NCBI GenBank assembly: GCA_001600875.1
Contig: BCLD01000007.1
Coordinates: 62,001-126,000, forward strand
Length of the DNA: 64,000 bases
Source of the DNA: Solicoccozyma terricola
Taxonomy: Eukaryota > Basidiomycota > Tremellomycetes > Filobasidiales > Piskurozymaceae
Reading direction: 5' to 3'
Positions within the stretch are counted from its first letter, which is position 1. Each line of letters starts with the position of its first letter. Below are positions 1 to 14,339 of this stretch, piece after piece. The position numbers were made by a program, and so were the translations under genes. A model generated the notes under the pieces. That model was not told the origin of the DNA. It did not search any database and was given only the letters and a program-made list of their open reading frames with translations.

Positions 1-1351
1 CAGGTTACTCATCTGGTTGTCGTCATGTCGCAGAGTTTATCTCCAGCGCCGGTACCTATGCCAACTTGGTCAGGCAGGCCAAGTCAAAACAAAAGGTGGG
101 CACTGGTCGCGTGTCTTTTCTGGCCTCATCATCAATCTAACACGATTCATTGCTCGCAGATCATCGACAAGATGGAGGCTGCTGGTCTCATTGAAAAGGT
201 TGACGCTCCCAAGGTCCTGCGCTTCAACTTCGAGGACGTTGCGAAACTACCACCTCCAGTCATTGCTTTCAGCGACGTGGCTTTCTCCTACTCTGGCAAG
301 AAGAGTGACTACTTGTACCAAGGTCTCAACTTTGGTATTGACATGGACTCTCGGTGAGTGTGATCCTCGTTGCTATCAAGTGCCAGGCGGTTGACCATCA
401 TATTATGCCACTTCCCCAGTATTGCCATTGTCGGTGATAACGGTACCGGAAAGTCTACCTTGCTGAACCTGATTACCGGCGATTTGCAACCCGTCGAAGG
501 AACCGTTTCCAAGCACTCCGCCCTGAAACTCGCCAAGTACAGTCAGCACTCTGCCGATCAGCTTCCGTACGACAAGTCACCCATCGAGCACCTCGAGTCA
601 TCTTTCAAGGCCAAATTCCCCGAGAAGGACATTCAATTCTGGCGTCAACAGATTGGTCGTTTCGGTGTCACCGGTGCTCACCAGACCGGGCCTATCAGTC
701 AGCTCTCTGATGGTCTTCGAAACCGGTAAGTAGAGTGATGGTGATGCCTGCCGATCATTTTGTTGATCAACTGACCTTTTGCAACGTGTCATTCAGTGTT
801 GTGTTCGCCATGTTGGCAATGGAACACCCCCATATCCTGCTGTTGGATGAGCCTACCAATCACTTGGATATGGTGAGTGAAGCTGGAACCTTTTTATCCC
901 AGGCATTTTGCTAACGTGAAAATACCTACGCAGGAATCCATCGACTCGCTTGCTACTGCTATCAAGGAGTTCTCTGGTGGTGTCGTTATTGTATCCCATG
1001 ATTTCCGTGCGTTACTTTCCGGGCTTTGTTCGTTCTTCACGTGAATTCGTGGTCTGACAAGCGCAATTCTCTGTGTACTTTCAGGTCTCATTTCGCAAGT
1101 TGCTGAGGATCTGTGGGAGGTCAAGGACCAGAAGGTGGTCAACCTTACCAAGGAGGACATCACGATTGTTGATTACAAGAAGTCGTTGGCTAAGAGGAGT
1201 GAGTGGAAGAGAAGAGGGGGACCCTCCTACATCTCGGTCAAGCCCTGACACCCCCACCCACCCGTCGTCCCTTCCGTCCAACCCCGCAGGTCAAGCACAG
1301 ATCGAAAAGGCCAAGCTCATCTCCAAGTCGGCCACCAAAGGAAAGGTGTAA
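1..1351 (+). CDS. ARB1: ARB1-like ABC-F ATPase (3' part)
   Basis: This is the C-terminal half of a soluble ABC-F ATPase of the yeast Arb1 / human ABCF2 type, which shuttles between nucleus and cytoplasm and is needed for ribosomal subunit biogenesis. Seven exons are visible: about 34-95, 160-353, 420-725, 797-872, 934-1006, 1085-1198 and 1290-1351. Bases 1-33 look like the end of an intron (acceptor TCGCAG at 28-33). The second nucleotide-binding domain is complete: Walker A GDNGTGKST in exon 3, an ABC-F signature LSDG at the end of that exon, Walker B ILLLDEPTNHLD in exon 4, and the switch histidine in VSHDFR in exon 5. The inter-domain linker precedes it (GTYANLVRQAKSKQK). About 295 residues are in the window; the first ABC domain lies upstream. 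GCN20 is the alternative, but linker and C terminus resemble Arb1 more. Confidence 0.9.
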
Positions 1352-1450
1352 ACCCAGAGTCTGGCTGGCTGCCTGCCTGTCCATAGATCCCATTGCTTGC
1401 GTGCCATGTACATACATACCTCCAATGCCATCCATCGTTGCTCCGGTGTC

Positions 1451-1483
<33 letters not shown>

Positions 1484-1965
1484 CCGGTCGCCCACCGTGA
1501 GAAATAATTTTGCGGTCGAAGCAGATTTTCCTCCTAGGCCAGACTGGAATGCTGAGGTCGGACGATGATGGCGAGCAAGACGTTATCGCTCATATCAACA
1601 CCGCATTTCAACCGCGCGAGGGTCTGGGTGTGCTCTCCAGCTATCGTCTCATACCAACATCACCCTTCGACAAAGTTTGTTTCAGAACCATCCGGAAGCC
1701 ACTTTCGATTTCCGCATCTCCCCATCTCCGCCTTGCACACACACACACACGCACACACTCTCCTTTCGAGTAGTCTACGGGGACAAGGCCGACTGACGAT
1801 ACTTGAACAACCAGTCCGACCGTTTCCTTCCAACGCTCGATCTCACGCGAGCGCCTTCCGCTGCCACCTCCAGCTCCAACTTCGGGACATGGTGTCGGTC
1901 TAAGCTCTCCCGCAACGTGATTGGTTCCGCCGTCCGTCAACCACATCGGCCAAGCTTCCATCGCT
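1352..1965 (+). other. ARB1-ESA1 intergenic region
   Basis: This 614-bp stretch holds the 3' end of ARB1 and the promoter and leader of ESA1. It contains a run of 30 C (1452-1481) and a CA-rich microsatellite near 1738-1758. Short open frames here lack family features or splice support, and I see no gene. Confidence 0.6.
1452..1481 (+). repeat. Poly-C tract, 30 nt
   Basis: This is an uninterrupted run of 30 cytosines on the + strand, about 100 bp beyond the ARB1 stop. It is one of several long C or G runs in the window. Its exact length may be unreliable because homopolymers sequence poorly. Confidence 0.9.
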
Positions 1966-3857
<1,892 letters not shown>

Positions 3858-4013
3858 TGCTAATCTGCGCATCACGTTCAATAATGTTGTATACCTGCAA
3901 AATCCACCATGTAGCATAGTCATTTTGCGGCAACGCCACAGCACATAATACATGCCCAAATGTACAGAGTAGAAAGTGTCAAGTCTAGCATGCCCGTGAA
4001 AGTGCGTCCATCA

Positions 4014-7000
4014 TCAATGCGTCCTCTTCTTGGCTGCCTTTGCCTTCTTCTTCATGGCGCGAACCTCTTTACCTGTAGGAGTAAAAACAACTTCGTCAGT
4101 CTCAATAGATCAGCACCAACCCGAATGGACTGCACTCACGCATACGAGGGTCTACAATCTTGTAACGGCCCTTGACACCCTTGGGTCGTCCCTTTACACC
4201 ACGGTTAGCACCACGAGCAACGACAACTCGGGTCTCCTTTTGTTTGGGTTTGCTGGTAGCTTTCCCGAGAACCTTCTGCACCTGGTCCGCACGAGCCCGC
4301 TCGGACATGTCAGGAGCATCCATCAGACCGTCAGCCTTCTTCTTCGCCTTCTCCAAGCGTTGATGTGCCTTGAACTTCTTCCTGGCCTTGGCCTCCGCAA
4401 CCTTCTTGATCGGTCGCGCGTCCAAAGCACGCTGCTTGGCTCGCAGCACCTGCATGGCTTCCTTGGTGACGGGTAAGTTGTTCTTGTAGTGTTTGCCCTC
4501 ATCATCAAGGAACCAAGTGGGTAGATCATCCTTGCTACTGAAGTTGTGCCTGTTGAAACCGTCATTGAGAATCTTGTCGATGGTAGTCTTGCGATTGACC
4601 AAAGCTGTTGCCATGGTGACTGCTTCGGCCGTAAGGAGACCCTTGGCTGTGAGGATGAAGGGTGATGAGTTCTCGAAGGACGATTGACGGGCGTGATCGG
4701 GAAAACTCACTTTGAATCTTCTTTCGCTTGACTTCGTCTTGATCCTCGTCCTCCACATCCCACTCCATGTCGTCGTCATCAGCATCTGCCGGAACGACCT
4801 CGAACCCGTCGTCGCTATACGTTGAAGCCTATTTTGAACATGTCCGACGTCAGTACCAATGCGAATAAGAATGTATGGCATCCGTCTCACATCGTCTCCG
4901 GCCGTCACCACCTCGACGTCCTCCGCTTCATCAGCCTCATCCTCGTCGTCCTCATCTTCATCACCCTCAGCACCGTCATCATCCTCGCCATCTAGAGCAG
5001 CTAGATCGCCGAGACCCTTAAACATCGGCTGATCGAACCAAACTTGGGCAGCTCGGCTCATTTCCGCTTGATCAACGTCGGCTCCAATGTTCATTACGAG
5101 CGGCTGTGACCTTGCGATGGCCCTTACTACTGGGACTGCTTTGCCGTTCGGTAAAGCCAATCGAACGCGTTTCGCCTTCGGTTGTCCGTCTTCGCCGTCG
5201 TTGTCGGATTCGGCGGACTCGTCTGAACTGTCTGGCTCCTCGCCGATCTTGGCCTTGGTGTTGGCTACAACGTCCCAACCCCCGACCTCGCTTTCTTCAT
5301 CAGACTCATCTTGCTGCTGACCACGTCCGAGTGCCGCAATACTGTCCATACCGTTGTCGCTCTCACCGTCACTCCCCTCTCGGATACCATGCCACGCCTC
5401 GCGATTCTTGTCCTTGAGGCGAGCTTGCTTTACTTTCCACTTGGCGTCCCTCTCCGACATGCGCTCGCGGTAGGCGTCGTAAAGACCGTCGAGTTCACCT
5501 TCCAGGTATTTTGTCTTCCGCTCGCGCTCCTCGTCACTTGACAAGATCTCGTCATCATCATCAGCTGGAGCGTGGTCCTCTTCATCGTCCGTTTCATCCA
5601 GACCATCGGCGTCTCGAACGAGTTGGTCGAGGGGAACGGCCCTCTTTCCACGACGGCGTGCTTCCGCTTCACCTTCTCCAAGATCAAAGACATCCTCTCC
5701 CTTCAACGCCATGTCATCCTCCATGATAATGTCCTCGGGAGCAGTCATGTTGAGCTGAAGTCGTTGGATCGTCCTCTGTTTCTTTTCATTTGCGCGACGA
5801 CGTTCTCGCTTCGCGTGGGCCAAGGCTTCTCCGTGAAGTCGAGACATCTGCAGGTGAGGTCGTGGTGTGGTTAAGAGACTTTGTGTGAACCGGTATTCGC
5901 GTGCGCCATCACTCTCACCTCCTCTGTCAACTGCTCCTCCTCATCGACTTCTTCAACCTCGGCGACTTCGGTGGCGTCTTCGGCAGTAGCCTTTTTGACA
6001 TCGATGCCGACCTGTTTTGGCGAAAATGACAACAATCAGCTCTGGGGTATTTAAACACATAATCACGCATCCTCACACACCTCCAAACGAATGGCCAATC
6101 TCCACTTGAGCAGCCTTTTGAAGTCTCCTTTACCCAACACTTTGAGATCTGAGCAATTACTCAACACTTCCTCCGTCGTATGTCTACTCTCCTTCCATTT
6201 CGCTACGACCGGATCCGTGACATCGAATGCCATTCTGTTGTATGTTCCCAGTATCGTCGCTGCGTCGGTGAGGGAAGAGTTTACGAAAGTCTGAACGGGC
6301 ACCTCGCGGTAAAGAGTGTAATCGTTGTCCGCGTAACCGGCACGATTTCGCTTCTTCTTCTCCGGTGCGAAGATGTTGACGGTGGCCATCTCTCCGGTGG
6401 CTCCCGGGTTGGTGATGACTGCAGCTGCCGAAGTGGATGCCTCGCCGTTTGCTTGGTATTTGGGAATGGTAGTGGTAGGTGCAGATGGCTTGGCGGCCAT
6501 GGCGAGATCCTTGAACACATGCTTTGGGTCCAAGAACTTGGGATCAATCTGCTTGGGAGCGAGGAAGTCTCGACAGACGACGAAGATCTCAGCAGAGACG
6601 TTTCTGGGAGGGTGTGATGGATATGAGTGATTGGGGATTAAGCAACCTTCCGCGTTATGTCTCGTACTCACCTCGAACTGGGCGGCTTGGTCGCTTCGAC
6701 ACGTCCAAACAACTGACCAAACACCCACATCAGGTTGTTGTAATCCTGACTTCTGAAGACTTTGGTGACGAAACTTCCACCTTTGCCGAGGAATTCGGTC
6801 GCTAGTTTGAGTGACTGCAACACCAACTCTGACTGCGTGAAAGCATCCTGAACCCATGCGGCACCGACATTGGGAGCTCCATCGTGCAGTACGAGGTCTG
6901 CCTTGAAATGCTTGAGGTGGGATTTGAGGACGGTTCGGCAGTGTGGTGTGGTGATGTCAGAGACGAATGTAATGACGTGAGGGATGGGTCTGATGGCATC

Positions 7001-7526
7001 AAGATCGACACCTGGTGGAGTGAGGACGACGAATTGTTAGCGTGTTTTGGTGGGGTTGAAAGGAGTTTGCAGGACAATTTTTTCAGATATCGCCATACTC
7101 ACCAACAATCAGACCGCCTTTGGGCATGTACTTTTCTGCTACCTGTAGCCAACCTCCTGGAGCGGCACAGAGATCGATAACACATCGTGACTTTGACAAG
7201 AGGTCATATTTGCGGTTGAGATGGATGAGCTTGCTGTTAGGTGAGAGGAGGGGCATGTATGGTTTGTGAGGTAGGGTCAGGGGACAGAAGTGGTGCCCAA
7301 GGTGATTATTACCACCACTCACAAAGCTGAACGAGCTCGATAACCTTGCTCTTTTGCGAGTCGATAGTACTTGTCCAAACGACCCTTACCTGGAGAAACA
7401 GAGACGATGGAAGGGGTGGGTGGGTGGGTGGGTGAGTGGGTTCTCAGTTGACGGCTACCCACGCTGCACACGCTGTTCAAACGCGCGCACAGATCACTCA
7501 CCGGTCTTTTTGTCGTGTTTACCCAT
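4014..7526 (-). CDS. SPB1: SPB1 rRNA 2'-O-methyltransferase
   Basis: This nucleolar AdoMet-dependent methyltransferase modifies 25S rRNA and is required for 60S maturation. Ten exons run from 7526 down: 7502-7526, 7323-7389, 7103-7233, 6672-7011, 6081-6603, 5919-6011, 4891-5847, 4711-4828, 4140-4646, 4014-4072, summing to 939 residues. The N terminus [17 protein letters not shown] opens the FtsJ/RrmJ fold. The AdoMet motif [11 protein letters not shown] is in exon 3, the catalytic Asp in [10 protein letters not shown] and Lys in GSFVTKVFR are in exon 4, and the Glu in AEIFVVC is in exon 5. A DUF3381 middle region follows. Then come long acidic stretches and a basic Spb1 C-terminal domain ending in Lys-rich sequence. 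It shares a 323-bp divergent promoter with MTQ2, another methyltransferase of the translation machinery. Confidence 0.96.
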
Positions 7527-7849
7527 CTGTGCAGGGCGGGGCGGCGGGTGTGGTGTGGTGCAGAGTGCGGAGGAGTGGTGCGCAGAGGTCGAGGTAGGTA
7601 GGTTGGTGGTGGTGGTGGTGTTGAGGACTACTAGATTGAAATAAATAACAGCGTCACGTGACATTCCCCTCCCGACTTTTTTGATTATTTTTGGTCGAAT
7701 TTATTTTATTTTTTCATATTTTTTTATTTTTCATTTTCGCGCCCGATGGTGAGTCACCGCGTTTCCCCCTTCCTCCAAGGTGTACCAGGTACATGGTCCA
7801 ATCTCTTCCAGGTCAGCCAAGGTGGTCTCCTCTGCCAGCGCATAATGAG
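7527..7849. promoter_or_regulatory. Divergent SPB1/MTQ2 promoter
   Basis: This 323-bp intergenic stretch separates the SPB1 start from the chosen MTQ2 start, so both genes must be driven from it. It contains the perfect palindrome GTCACGTGAC (7653-7662), a bHLH/Cbf1-type E-box core. A T-rich tract follows at about 7676-7737. The site is seen directly; its use is inferred. Confidence 0.5.
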
Positions 7850-8944
7850 ATGATCCCTACTCCGCAGTACGGTCAGCTGGATGCCAGCGTGTATGATCCA
7901 GCAGGCGGGTACACCGCAATCTCCCCTTGAAATCATGCAGCCACGGCTGACCAACCCTCCGCTATCCCCCCAAGCAGAGGACAGCTTCCTTCTGCTCGAC
8001 GCACTGGAGGAGGACGCAGATCAGCTCAGAGCCATGCGCCCTGTCCTGTGTCTGGAGATCGGGTGTGTATGCAGGATCCAGTCATCCTGCCTGCCCCCTC
8101 CGGACAATACCATCTAACAGACCGGTCCAACTCTCACCCATCCGCAGAAGCGGGTCCGGCGTGATATCGACATTCCTAGCTCAAATTCTAGCAGACTGCC
8201 CAGGTCGTGAGTAGATGGATAGTCGGTGGGAAAATGAAGGTCACCAGAGCCAAACCTCTCGCCTTTCTTTTGGTCCTTCACAGTCTGCTTGACAACCGAT
8301 ATCAACATCGCTGCTTGCCTTGCAACCCAAAATACAGCAAACTTGAACAATGTGACTCGCAGTGCCGGGTACATCCCAATCCTACAACAATTGATCGACC
8401 CCTTATTCTCACCCTTCAGGTATCGCTCGACATCACGCGCACCTCCGTCGTCGACGGTTTCGCAACCAGACTGGCCCAAGCCGGCGGTGTTGATATCCTG
8501 CTGTTCAATCCGCCATATGTACCGACCGACGAAATCGAGTGAATTTAACAAAGCCACACGTAGCGTCTTTCTTCCTTTGATGCTGAAGCTTCGTTGGCGT
8601 TGGCAACAGACTCGACCATACGCAGAGACTTGGAGCTATCGGTGCGGCTTGGGCCGGTGGAATGAACGGGATGACACTGACCAACTCTGTATTGGACTTG
8701 GTACCGGTAAAAAAAAAAGTCTTTCCAATATCGGCGAAAACCTTCACCTCCTGACATGCACTCCTCCGCACAGAACATTCTATCACCAACCGGAAGATTC
8801 TACCTCGTCGCGGTCAAGCAGAACAATCCGCAGAGTATCATCGCCGCATTGCGGGGCAAGGGTCTACATGGCGAGATTGTCAAACAACGACGAGCAGGCA
8901 GGGAATCGTTGTACATCCTCCGATTCGAGCATGCGCGATCATGA
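7850..8944 (+). CDS. MTQ2: MTQ2 eRF1 glutamine methyltransferase
   Basis: This is the catalytic subunit of the Mtq2-Trm112 complex, which methylates the GGQ glutamine of release factor eRF1. Seven exons (7850-7904, 7978-8062, 8148-8206, 8284-8351, 8420-8538, 8610-8706, 8774-8944) sum to 217 residues, the usual size. The PAEDSFLLLDAL motif spans the first junction, LEIGSGSGVIS is the AdoMet loop, and NPPYVP (exon 5) is the substrate-amide-binding motif of HemK/N6 methyltransferases. The C terminus reads GRFYLVAVKQNNP as in relatives. The start at 7850 gives MIPTPQYGQLDASVYDPAED, the family N terminus. Joining the first two exons in this conserved motif requires a GC donor at 7905-7906 (GC-AG intron), because no GT site restores the frame. 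Confidence 0.92.
7905..7977 (+). other. GC-AG intron in MTQ2
   Basis: The exon ends in the codons for P-A plus a G, and the next exon supplies AG-GAC, rebuilding the conserved PAED motif. The intervening 73 nt start with GCGGGT and end with AAGCAG. A GT donor a few bases downstream would shift the frame out of the AdoMet domain. Confidence 0.7.
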
Positions 8945-9133
8945 TGCCCAAACAGCAGAATGTCCAATGTGCAATTTCATATGATGACCAAAGATAGAGA
9001 GAGAGAGAGAGAAAAGACGGGAAAAGAGTCTGGGTGTCATTACTTGTTTCTAAATGCTGGTGTTTTTCGTGTTTTTCTTTCTTCTTCCCTTTCCTTCTAC
9101 GTTACTGCCTCCATCTCACTTCCTCTTCCCCGT

Positions 9134-12100
9134 CTATTTGTCCACACTAGCCATGAAGTGGTAAAACGCTACTTGCGATGCACCGAGACCATTCTTGTAG
9201 ATGAAGTTGGATGCGATCCACACCGACCAAAGGGCACGGAGGTACTGTTAAGAGGAACGGACGCGAATTCAGTATCACTTGCTGAGGAACCCCTCTCTGC
9301 CCCGACCGTCATCCACTCACTGGCTCTGGCAGCCTCTTCACCAGCTCGTCCACTCCAATCTGCTTGACCAGCGTCACCGGTAGTGCCTTTTTCAACACCG
9401 CCAACCTGCTCTTCTCGTTGTCGTACAAGTCACTGTGTTCCAACTCGGTCTGCAGTTCGTTGAGGTTCGTGCTGAGCTGATCGGATATGATCGATCGTGG
9501 AGTTGCCCCACCGTTCCGCTTGTACTCGTGAGCAATACAAGTGTATTCAGCAGCAGCGTTCTCGCAAATCTTCGCTTGGATCTCCTTGACGTAAGTCTCG
9601 TCTATGAGGAAGGCAAGGTTCGCGTCAGCACGGCAAAAAGGGAAAGAAAGAAAAAAAGCCCCTCCGGCATTCCCTTCACACTCACAGAACAAACTTGGCT
9701 TTCCGTTCTGATACATCATGAGCGAAGCGTACTCGTCATCTAGGAGAGCAAGACCGGCCAAAACCTCGAGAGACGAGGAGGTAACACCACCCTTGTTGGT
9801 CGAAGAGTCCTTGTAAAGTTCGACACCGTGCCTCTCCAGGAACAAACGCGCTTGCTGGGTGATGAACAGGTTGGCTCCCTCGACGACATACTTGAAAACA
9901 GGCTTGCCGTCCGCATCAAGGAGATTGGCCACGTTGCCAATGTCTATCGCAGCTGGTCGACCACCGCATGGGACGAAGATGTCGGCCTTTACACGGAAGT
10001 GGAACTTGTTTCGGAGCTCGGTTCCATCTTGAATGACTTCACCGCTGGGCAGCTTCCTCTCCTTCTCCTCCAACAGCACCTTGTAGCCCTGGGTGGAAAG
10101 CTTGGAGTCGTCGAAGCCACTCAATGGGCTTCGCGCCTTGGCCAAGCGGATGAGCTCTTCTCGGTCGAGACCGGCAGGATCGTAGATCACACCGGATCCG
10201 TCCACCATCCCGATGGTCTTGTCGTTACTAAGCAGGATCTCATTGCTTCCCAAGTCACCGTCTGGTCCCGCGGTCTGCATCTTGCAGACATCTTGCTCTC
10301 GGAGGCCGTGAGCTCGGTAAACACCGAGGATGTATTGTCGGACGGAAAGACTGGTCATTCCGTATCGATCGTGGGGGATACCTCCGAGAAGGGCAGCGCT
10401 CTTGCCAGTAGTGAATGACTTCCAGAAGCTGGCTCCTCGGGCCTTGGCATGCAAGCAGGCCCAGTCCATGAGGTCGGCGGTGTTCTCGTCGGGGCCCAAG
10501 AAGAGGATCTCTGGGGTGGTTCGACCGGAGACGTCGACGATCTTCTCCTTGATACCGGGAGATTGACCAGGGATGAGCAAATCGAGCAATGCATCGATGT
10601 ACTTTTCAAAGACGACCTTGGGTGAGGCGCCGAGAATGGGGAGAATGGTACCCTTGCTTCCTCGCTCCGGAATGTCCTTGTTCTTCAAATTCTGAGTCGA
10701 AGCCAAACCGTAGTTTTCGTCGAACAGTGTGCGGGCATTCTTCCCGTAGTCCTCTTTACCCCGTGATCTGACGATACGGATACCTCCTCGAGCAACATCA
10801 CCGAATCGGACGTGGAACCCTCGGAAGTCGGAACCGACGATGAAGAAGATGCCGTAAGGTTTGAGGGGATACTCGACAGCGGGAAGGAAGCTGGGATCAA
10901 GTCGGAAGGAGAGAGCGACCTTGGTTGGCTGGTAGAAGTTGGTCTTGAGGACGTGCTTGTTGAAGACGAGCATGGCTTCGAGGACCTGCTGAGCTTTCTC
11001 ATCGGGAACAGTCTTGCGGATCTTGGCCTGGAGTTCGACGTCGGAAAGTGGCTGCTCGGTGCGGAGTCGCTGGAAGGAGAGGGTCGGGGTGAGTTGAGAT
11101 GCCTCGTCGGCGGCAGGGTAGTGAACCATGGCAAAGTTGATGTAGAGCGCTCGGACGATCTCTGGGTGGGCCATGATAGTCTCCTGAATGAACTGCCTTG
11201 TGAAAGTCTCATCCCTGAACCTGACCTTGATCGATTGCAACACCTCGGCATGAGCTGGATTGGACTCGTCGAGAATGTTTCTCAACGCCAAGAAGCTTGG
11301 ACCCAATCGGTTGCAAAAGTGTTGAGCGAAGATCCATCCGACGTAGGCGTACGCTGCCTCCTGAGCTGCGTGCGGTGAGTCGATGTCGCCCGACCTGGAG
11401 AGGAAGAACTCGTTGGTGGGAAGAGTATACAGGAGGGAGGCCTCCTTGATGACTTGATGGATGGAGTGCTCAATGGGAGGGGCACGGGTGTTTGGTACGG
11501 GGTTGAGGTAGAGGGAGATGATTGTGATGCCGTTGGCGAACTGCTCTACGTATTTTCTCGCACTGAACAGACCGTAAAAGTGGTAGAGGTCGCTGAGAGC
11601 TGAGAAGAAGCCCTGAGTTCCACCCATCTTGTAACCGATGACGACCCGCCTCTCCCTGCTCTCTTCGACCTCGAACATTTCGATTACGGGACCGCTCCTG
11701 CGCTCTACCTCGTTCAGGATGTTCTGGTAGATCTCGAGCGTGTTATCAGACGCCGCCTCGAGGAAGGACTTATCCGATACGTGACGGATGTCGGTTGGTA
11801 CACCTTCGACTTGCTTTGGAATGTTTGCTGGGAACTGGCATCGTGCGACAAAGTAACATCGGAGTTGTTGGAGAGAGTTTGTAGATATTGCGCCTGTGGA
11901 GCGGTAAGTTTCTAGTCGGTATGCTTTGTCGACTGTGGAGTTGTCGATGTACAGCTCGTCGATCCTCTTCTCCACGGTTGCGGCCGGGCCTTCTGTCGCC
12001 TTGACACCTGCGACACTCGAGTGAATGAAGACGGCACCCTCCTTCTGACCGGCGGTAGAGATGGCAGCTTGATCGGCGGTGGTGATCCTCTCCAAGTCGA

Positions 12101-12794
12101 TGGTCAACTTGGATGGGTCGTGTTTGGTGTATGCCAAGACCTTGGCACCGTAGAGAGCGAGGATGTGGTCTGCGATGTTTTGAGGGGTCTCGGAGAGGAA
12201 GTAGGTGTTGTCGATTCCGAGGGATCTGCGGGGGGGGGGAGACGTCGAGAACATCAGGTCAGCATTGTGCGAGTTGTATGAAGCCAAATAAAAAAACGAA
12301 TCTCCACTAACTCATAGAACCAACCGACTTCTCCACGAACCAAGGAAGTTGGAATGAAACCTTGTTCTGACACGATTTTCTCGACTTCCTTTCTCTGTTC
12401 ATCTCGAAGTGGGAAAGCAGGTGCCTTGTAGCCACTGGGAAGAGTGAAGGTTATCCGACAAAAATGGCATCAGCGTTCTAGTACTCCACGATCAGTCTAT
12501 CGATCTACAAATCACTCACATCGTATCCTTCCTCAACCTTCCATGTACACCTGTCAAAGAGATTTCGCTACCTGTTCTTGACAACTCGGCGGGTGATGAC
12601 CCGTTAGCTGATGAAGTTCCAAGTTGATGTTGAGCTGGTGACATGAGCTGGTGGTGGTGGTACATTTCCAATGGTCAACCGGGACGATCAAAGGACGGTA
12701 GACAAAAATCCCGAGCCGGGTCACAAACTCCACTCACATCACCCATCTTATTAGTGAGCCCGTTGACTGCTACTTGAACGTCGTTCATCGTCAT
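9134..12794 (-). CDS. GDH2: NAD-dependent glutamate dehydrogenase
   Basis: This is the large (about 115 kDa) NAD-specific glutamate dehydrogenase, which deaminates glutamate to 2-oxoglutarate and ammonium. Six exons (12738-12794, 12520-12647, 12312-12434, 9686-12225, 9321-9601, 9134-9244) give 1079 residues, typical of the fungal enzyme. The long fourth exon covers the regulatory N-terminal region and the catalytic core: FHVRFGDVARGGIRIVRSRG (glycine-rich substrate site), then GGIPHDRYGMTSLSVRQY and FVPCGGRPAAIDIGNVANL (NAD domain). The C terminus (YLRALWSVWIASNFIYK) is recovered only after removing an intron that follows an apparent stop-containing stretch at 9245-9320. Start choice: first ATG of exon 1; a second ATG lies two codons later. 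The 76-nt intron before the main exon contains a C-rich run of about 10 on the coding strand. Confidence 0.95.
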
Positions 12795-13604
12795 GGTGGG
12801 TGAATGTAGAGTGACTGGAAAGGGATGGGAAAGGGATTGGGAAGGGGATGGGGGGTCGAAGGACGTTTGAGTTGGGGGTCGGGGTGTAGAAACAGCTTTG
12901 ATTGAAGCGACTCACTTGATTATGTCTGTTGTTTGAGTGGTGGCAGTGGAATGAGGAAAGGAGCAAGAGGGGATGGAGTTTACAAAGACCAGTTAGACTG
13001 TTTGTGATCGATCACCTCCGAACGAGTCATCGGAAACAGCCATGATAAGGATGTTCCGTCTCCTGTTCATCCTAACGCCCGCCGTGTCCTCCAACCTCCA
13101 ACCTCGCAACGTCGTCGTCAACTCACCGTGTGAAGGGGTGGTCTGAGGTTGTTTGAGAGAGATGAAGACGGGTCAGTCTGGGTGATATTGGAGGTGAGAG
13201 TGAACTTGATATCGACTGACCAGAATAATCACCGATGTATATATATGTATCTGGCAATCAAACTACCAATGGACGAGGTTACCACCAAAGGACGGGGATG
13301 TGTCGTCTTATCAGCACTTGTCTAATCGCTGCATTTCTATCCAGCAGCAAACCAAAAGACTCCAACATCCTCCGAGAGCGCAGGGGTATTCTCCTGCTAC
13401 GCAACGAACGCAAACTCACGTTGTGACAGCGAGACAGCTAATCAATATTGAAAGGAAGACGAAGGGATGGTTTTGTTATCCTCGTAGAAACTCCGCTGTT
13501 GGTGTGGATAAGGGATAAGGGTAAAGGGTATCTGGGCAGATGTCAGATAACAATCAAGCTGAGATGGAGATGTGGGTGGGTGGGTGCGCGGAGATGGAGT
13601 GGAA

Positions 13605-13680
13605 ATGGGAGATTGCAATGGAGATTGCAACGGAGATTGCGGTGCGATTGTGATTATGCGATTGTGATTGTGTGAGAGTG
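13605..13680. repeat. Short tandem GGAGATTGC repeats
   Basis: GGAGATTGCAA-like units occur three times in tandem, followed by GCGATTGTGATT units, in the upstream region of GDH2. No gene overlaps this stretch. It is probably a slippage-derived minisatellite. Confidence 0.6.
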
Positions 13681-14159
13681 TGTGTGTGGAGTAGGAGTGG
13701 ATGGGATGATAAGGGAGGTTGATGATACGTGTGGATGAGGTGATGATGAGGTGATGGTGGTGATGATGCGACCGACTACTCACCAGCAGGGATGATGTGA
13801 ATGCGGGGGGATGGAATGGAATGAATAGATTGACAGACAGTCAAGGTGAAAAATATTTTTTGACCGGGCTCGACTGTTATATACTGGGCTCGGGATTGTA
13901 ATGAAAATACCTGCTAGCACCTCCTCCTCCCCCGCCTCCCCCACCGGTCCCCCCACACCACCACCATCTCCTCCTCCCCCTCCCCCCCATCCTCCTATGC
14001 TCCGACCTGCTGTTGCGATTTACCCCGCAAGAAACTTTTCGGCGTGCGTGATTGACAAACAGCCCCGCAAGTGGTCATGTGAACAACAGGTATGGGACCG
14101 CAGCACTCTCCACTCTCCGCCCCCCCAACCCCCCACGCCGAGAATGCAGTGCAGTGCCC

Positions 14160-14175
14160 GGGGGGGGGGGGGGGG
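14160..14175 (+). repeat. Poly-G tract, 16 nt
   Basis: This is an uninterrupted run of G in the gene-poor region, flanked by C-rich sequence. Confidence 0.85.
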
Positions 14176-14261
14176 AACACATGTTCGTCGAGGCGAAGGG
14201 AAGAATGAGAGGGAAAAAAAAAGAGAATAGCCAGCCAGTTCATCCTTCCAGCCGTCGCTTA

Positions 14262-14286
14262 GATGACAGACAGACAGACAGACAGA
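14262..14286 (+). repeat. GACA microsatellite
   Basis: GACA is repeated about six times, just upstream of a C14 run at 14303-14316. Confidence 0.85.
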
Positions 14287-14339
14287 CATATTCTTCCCCC
14301 CTCCCCCCCCCCCCCCACCCCCAACGGAGTCGGACCGCC

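Noticed and set aside
9245..9320. Premature stop / truncation of GDH2
   Set aside because: A good GTGAGT donor and AACAG acceptor remove the stop and restore the conserved C terminus.
10685..11378. Open frames on both strands within GDH2
   Set aside because: They are shadows of the conserved GDH2 reading frame and contain no independent domain or start context.
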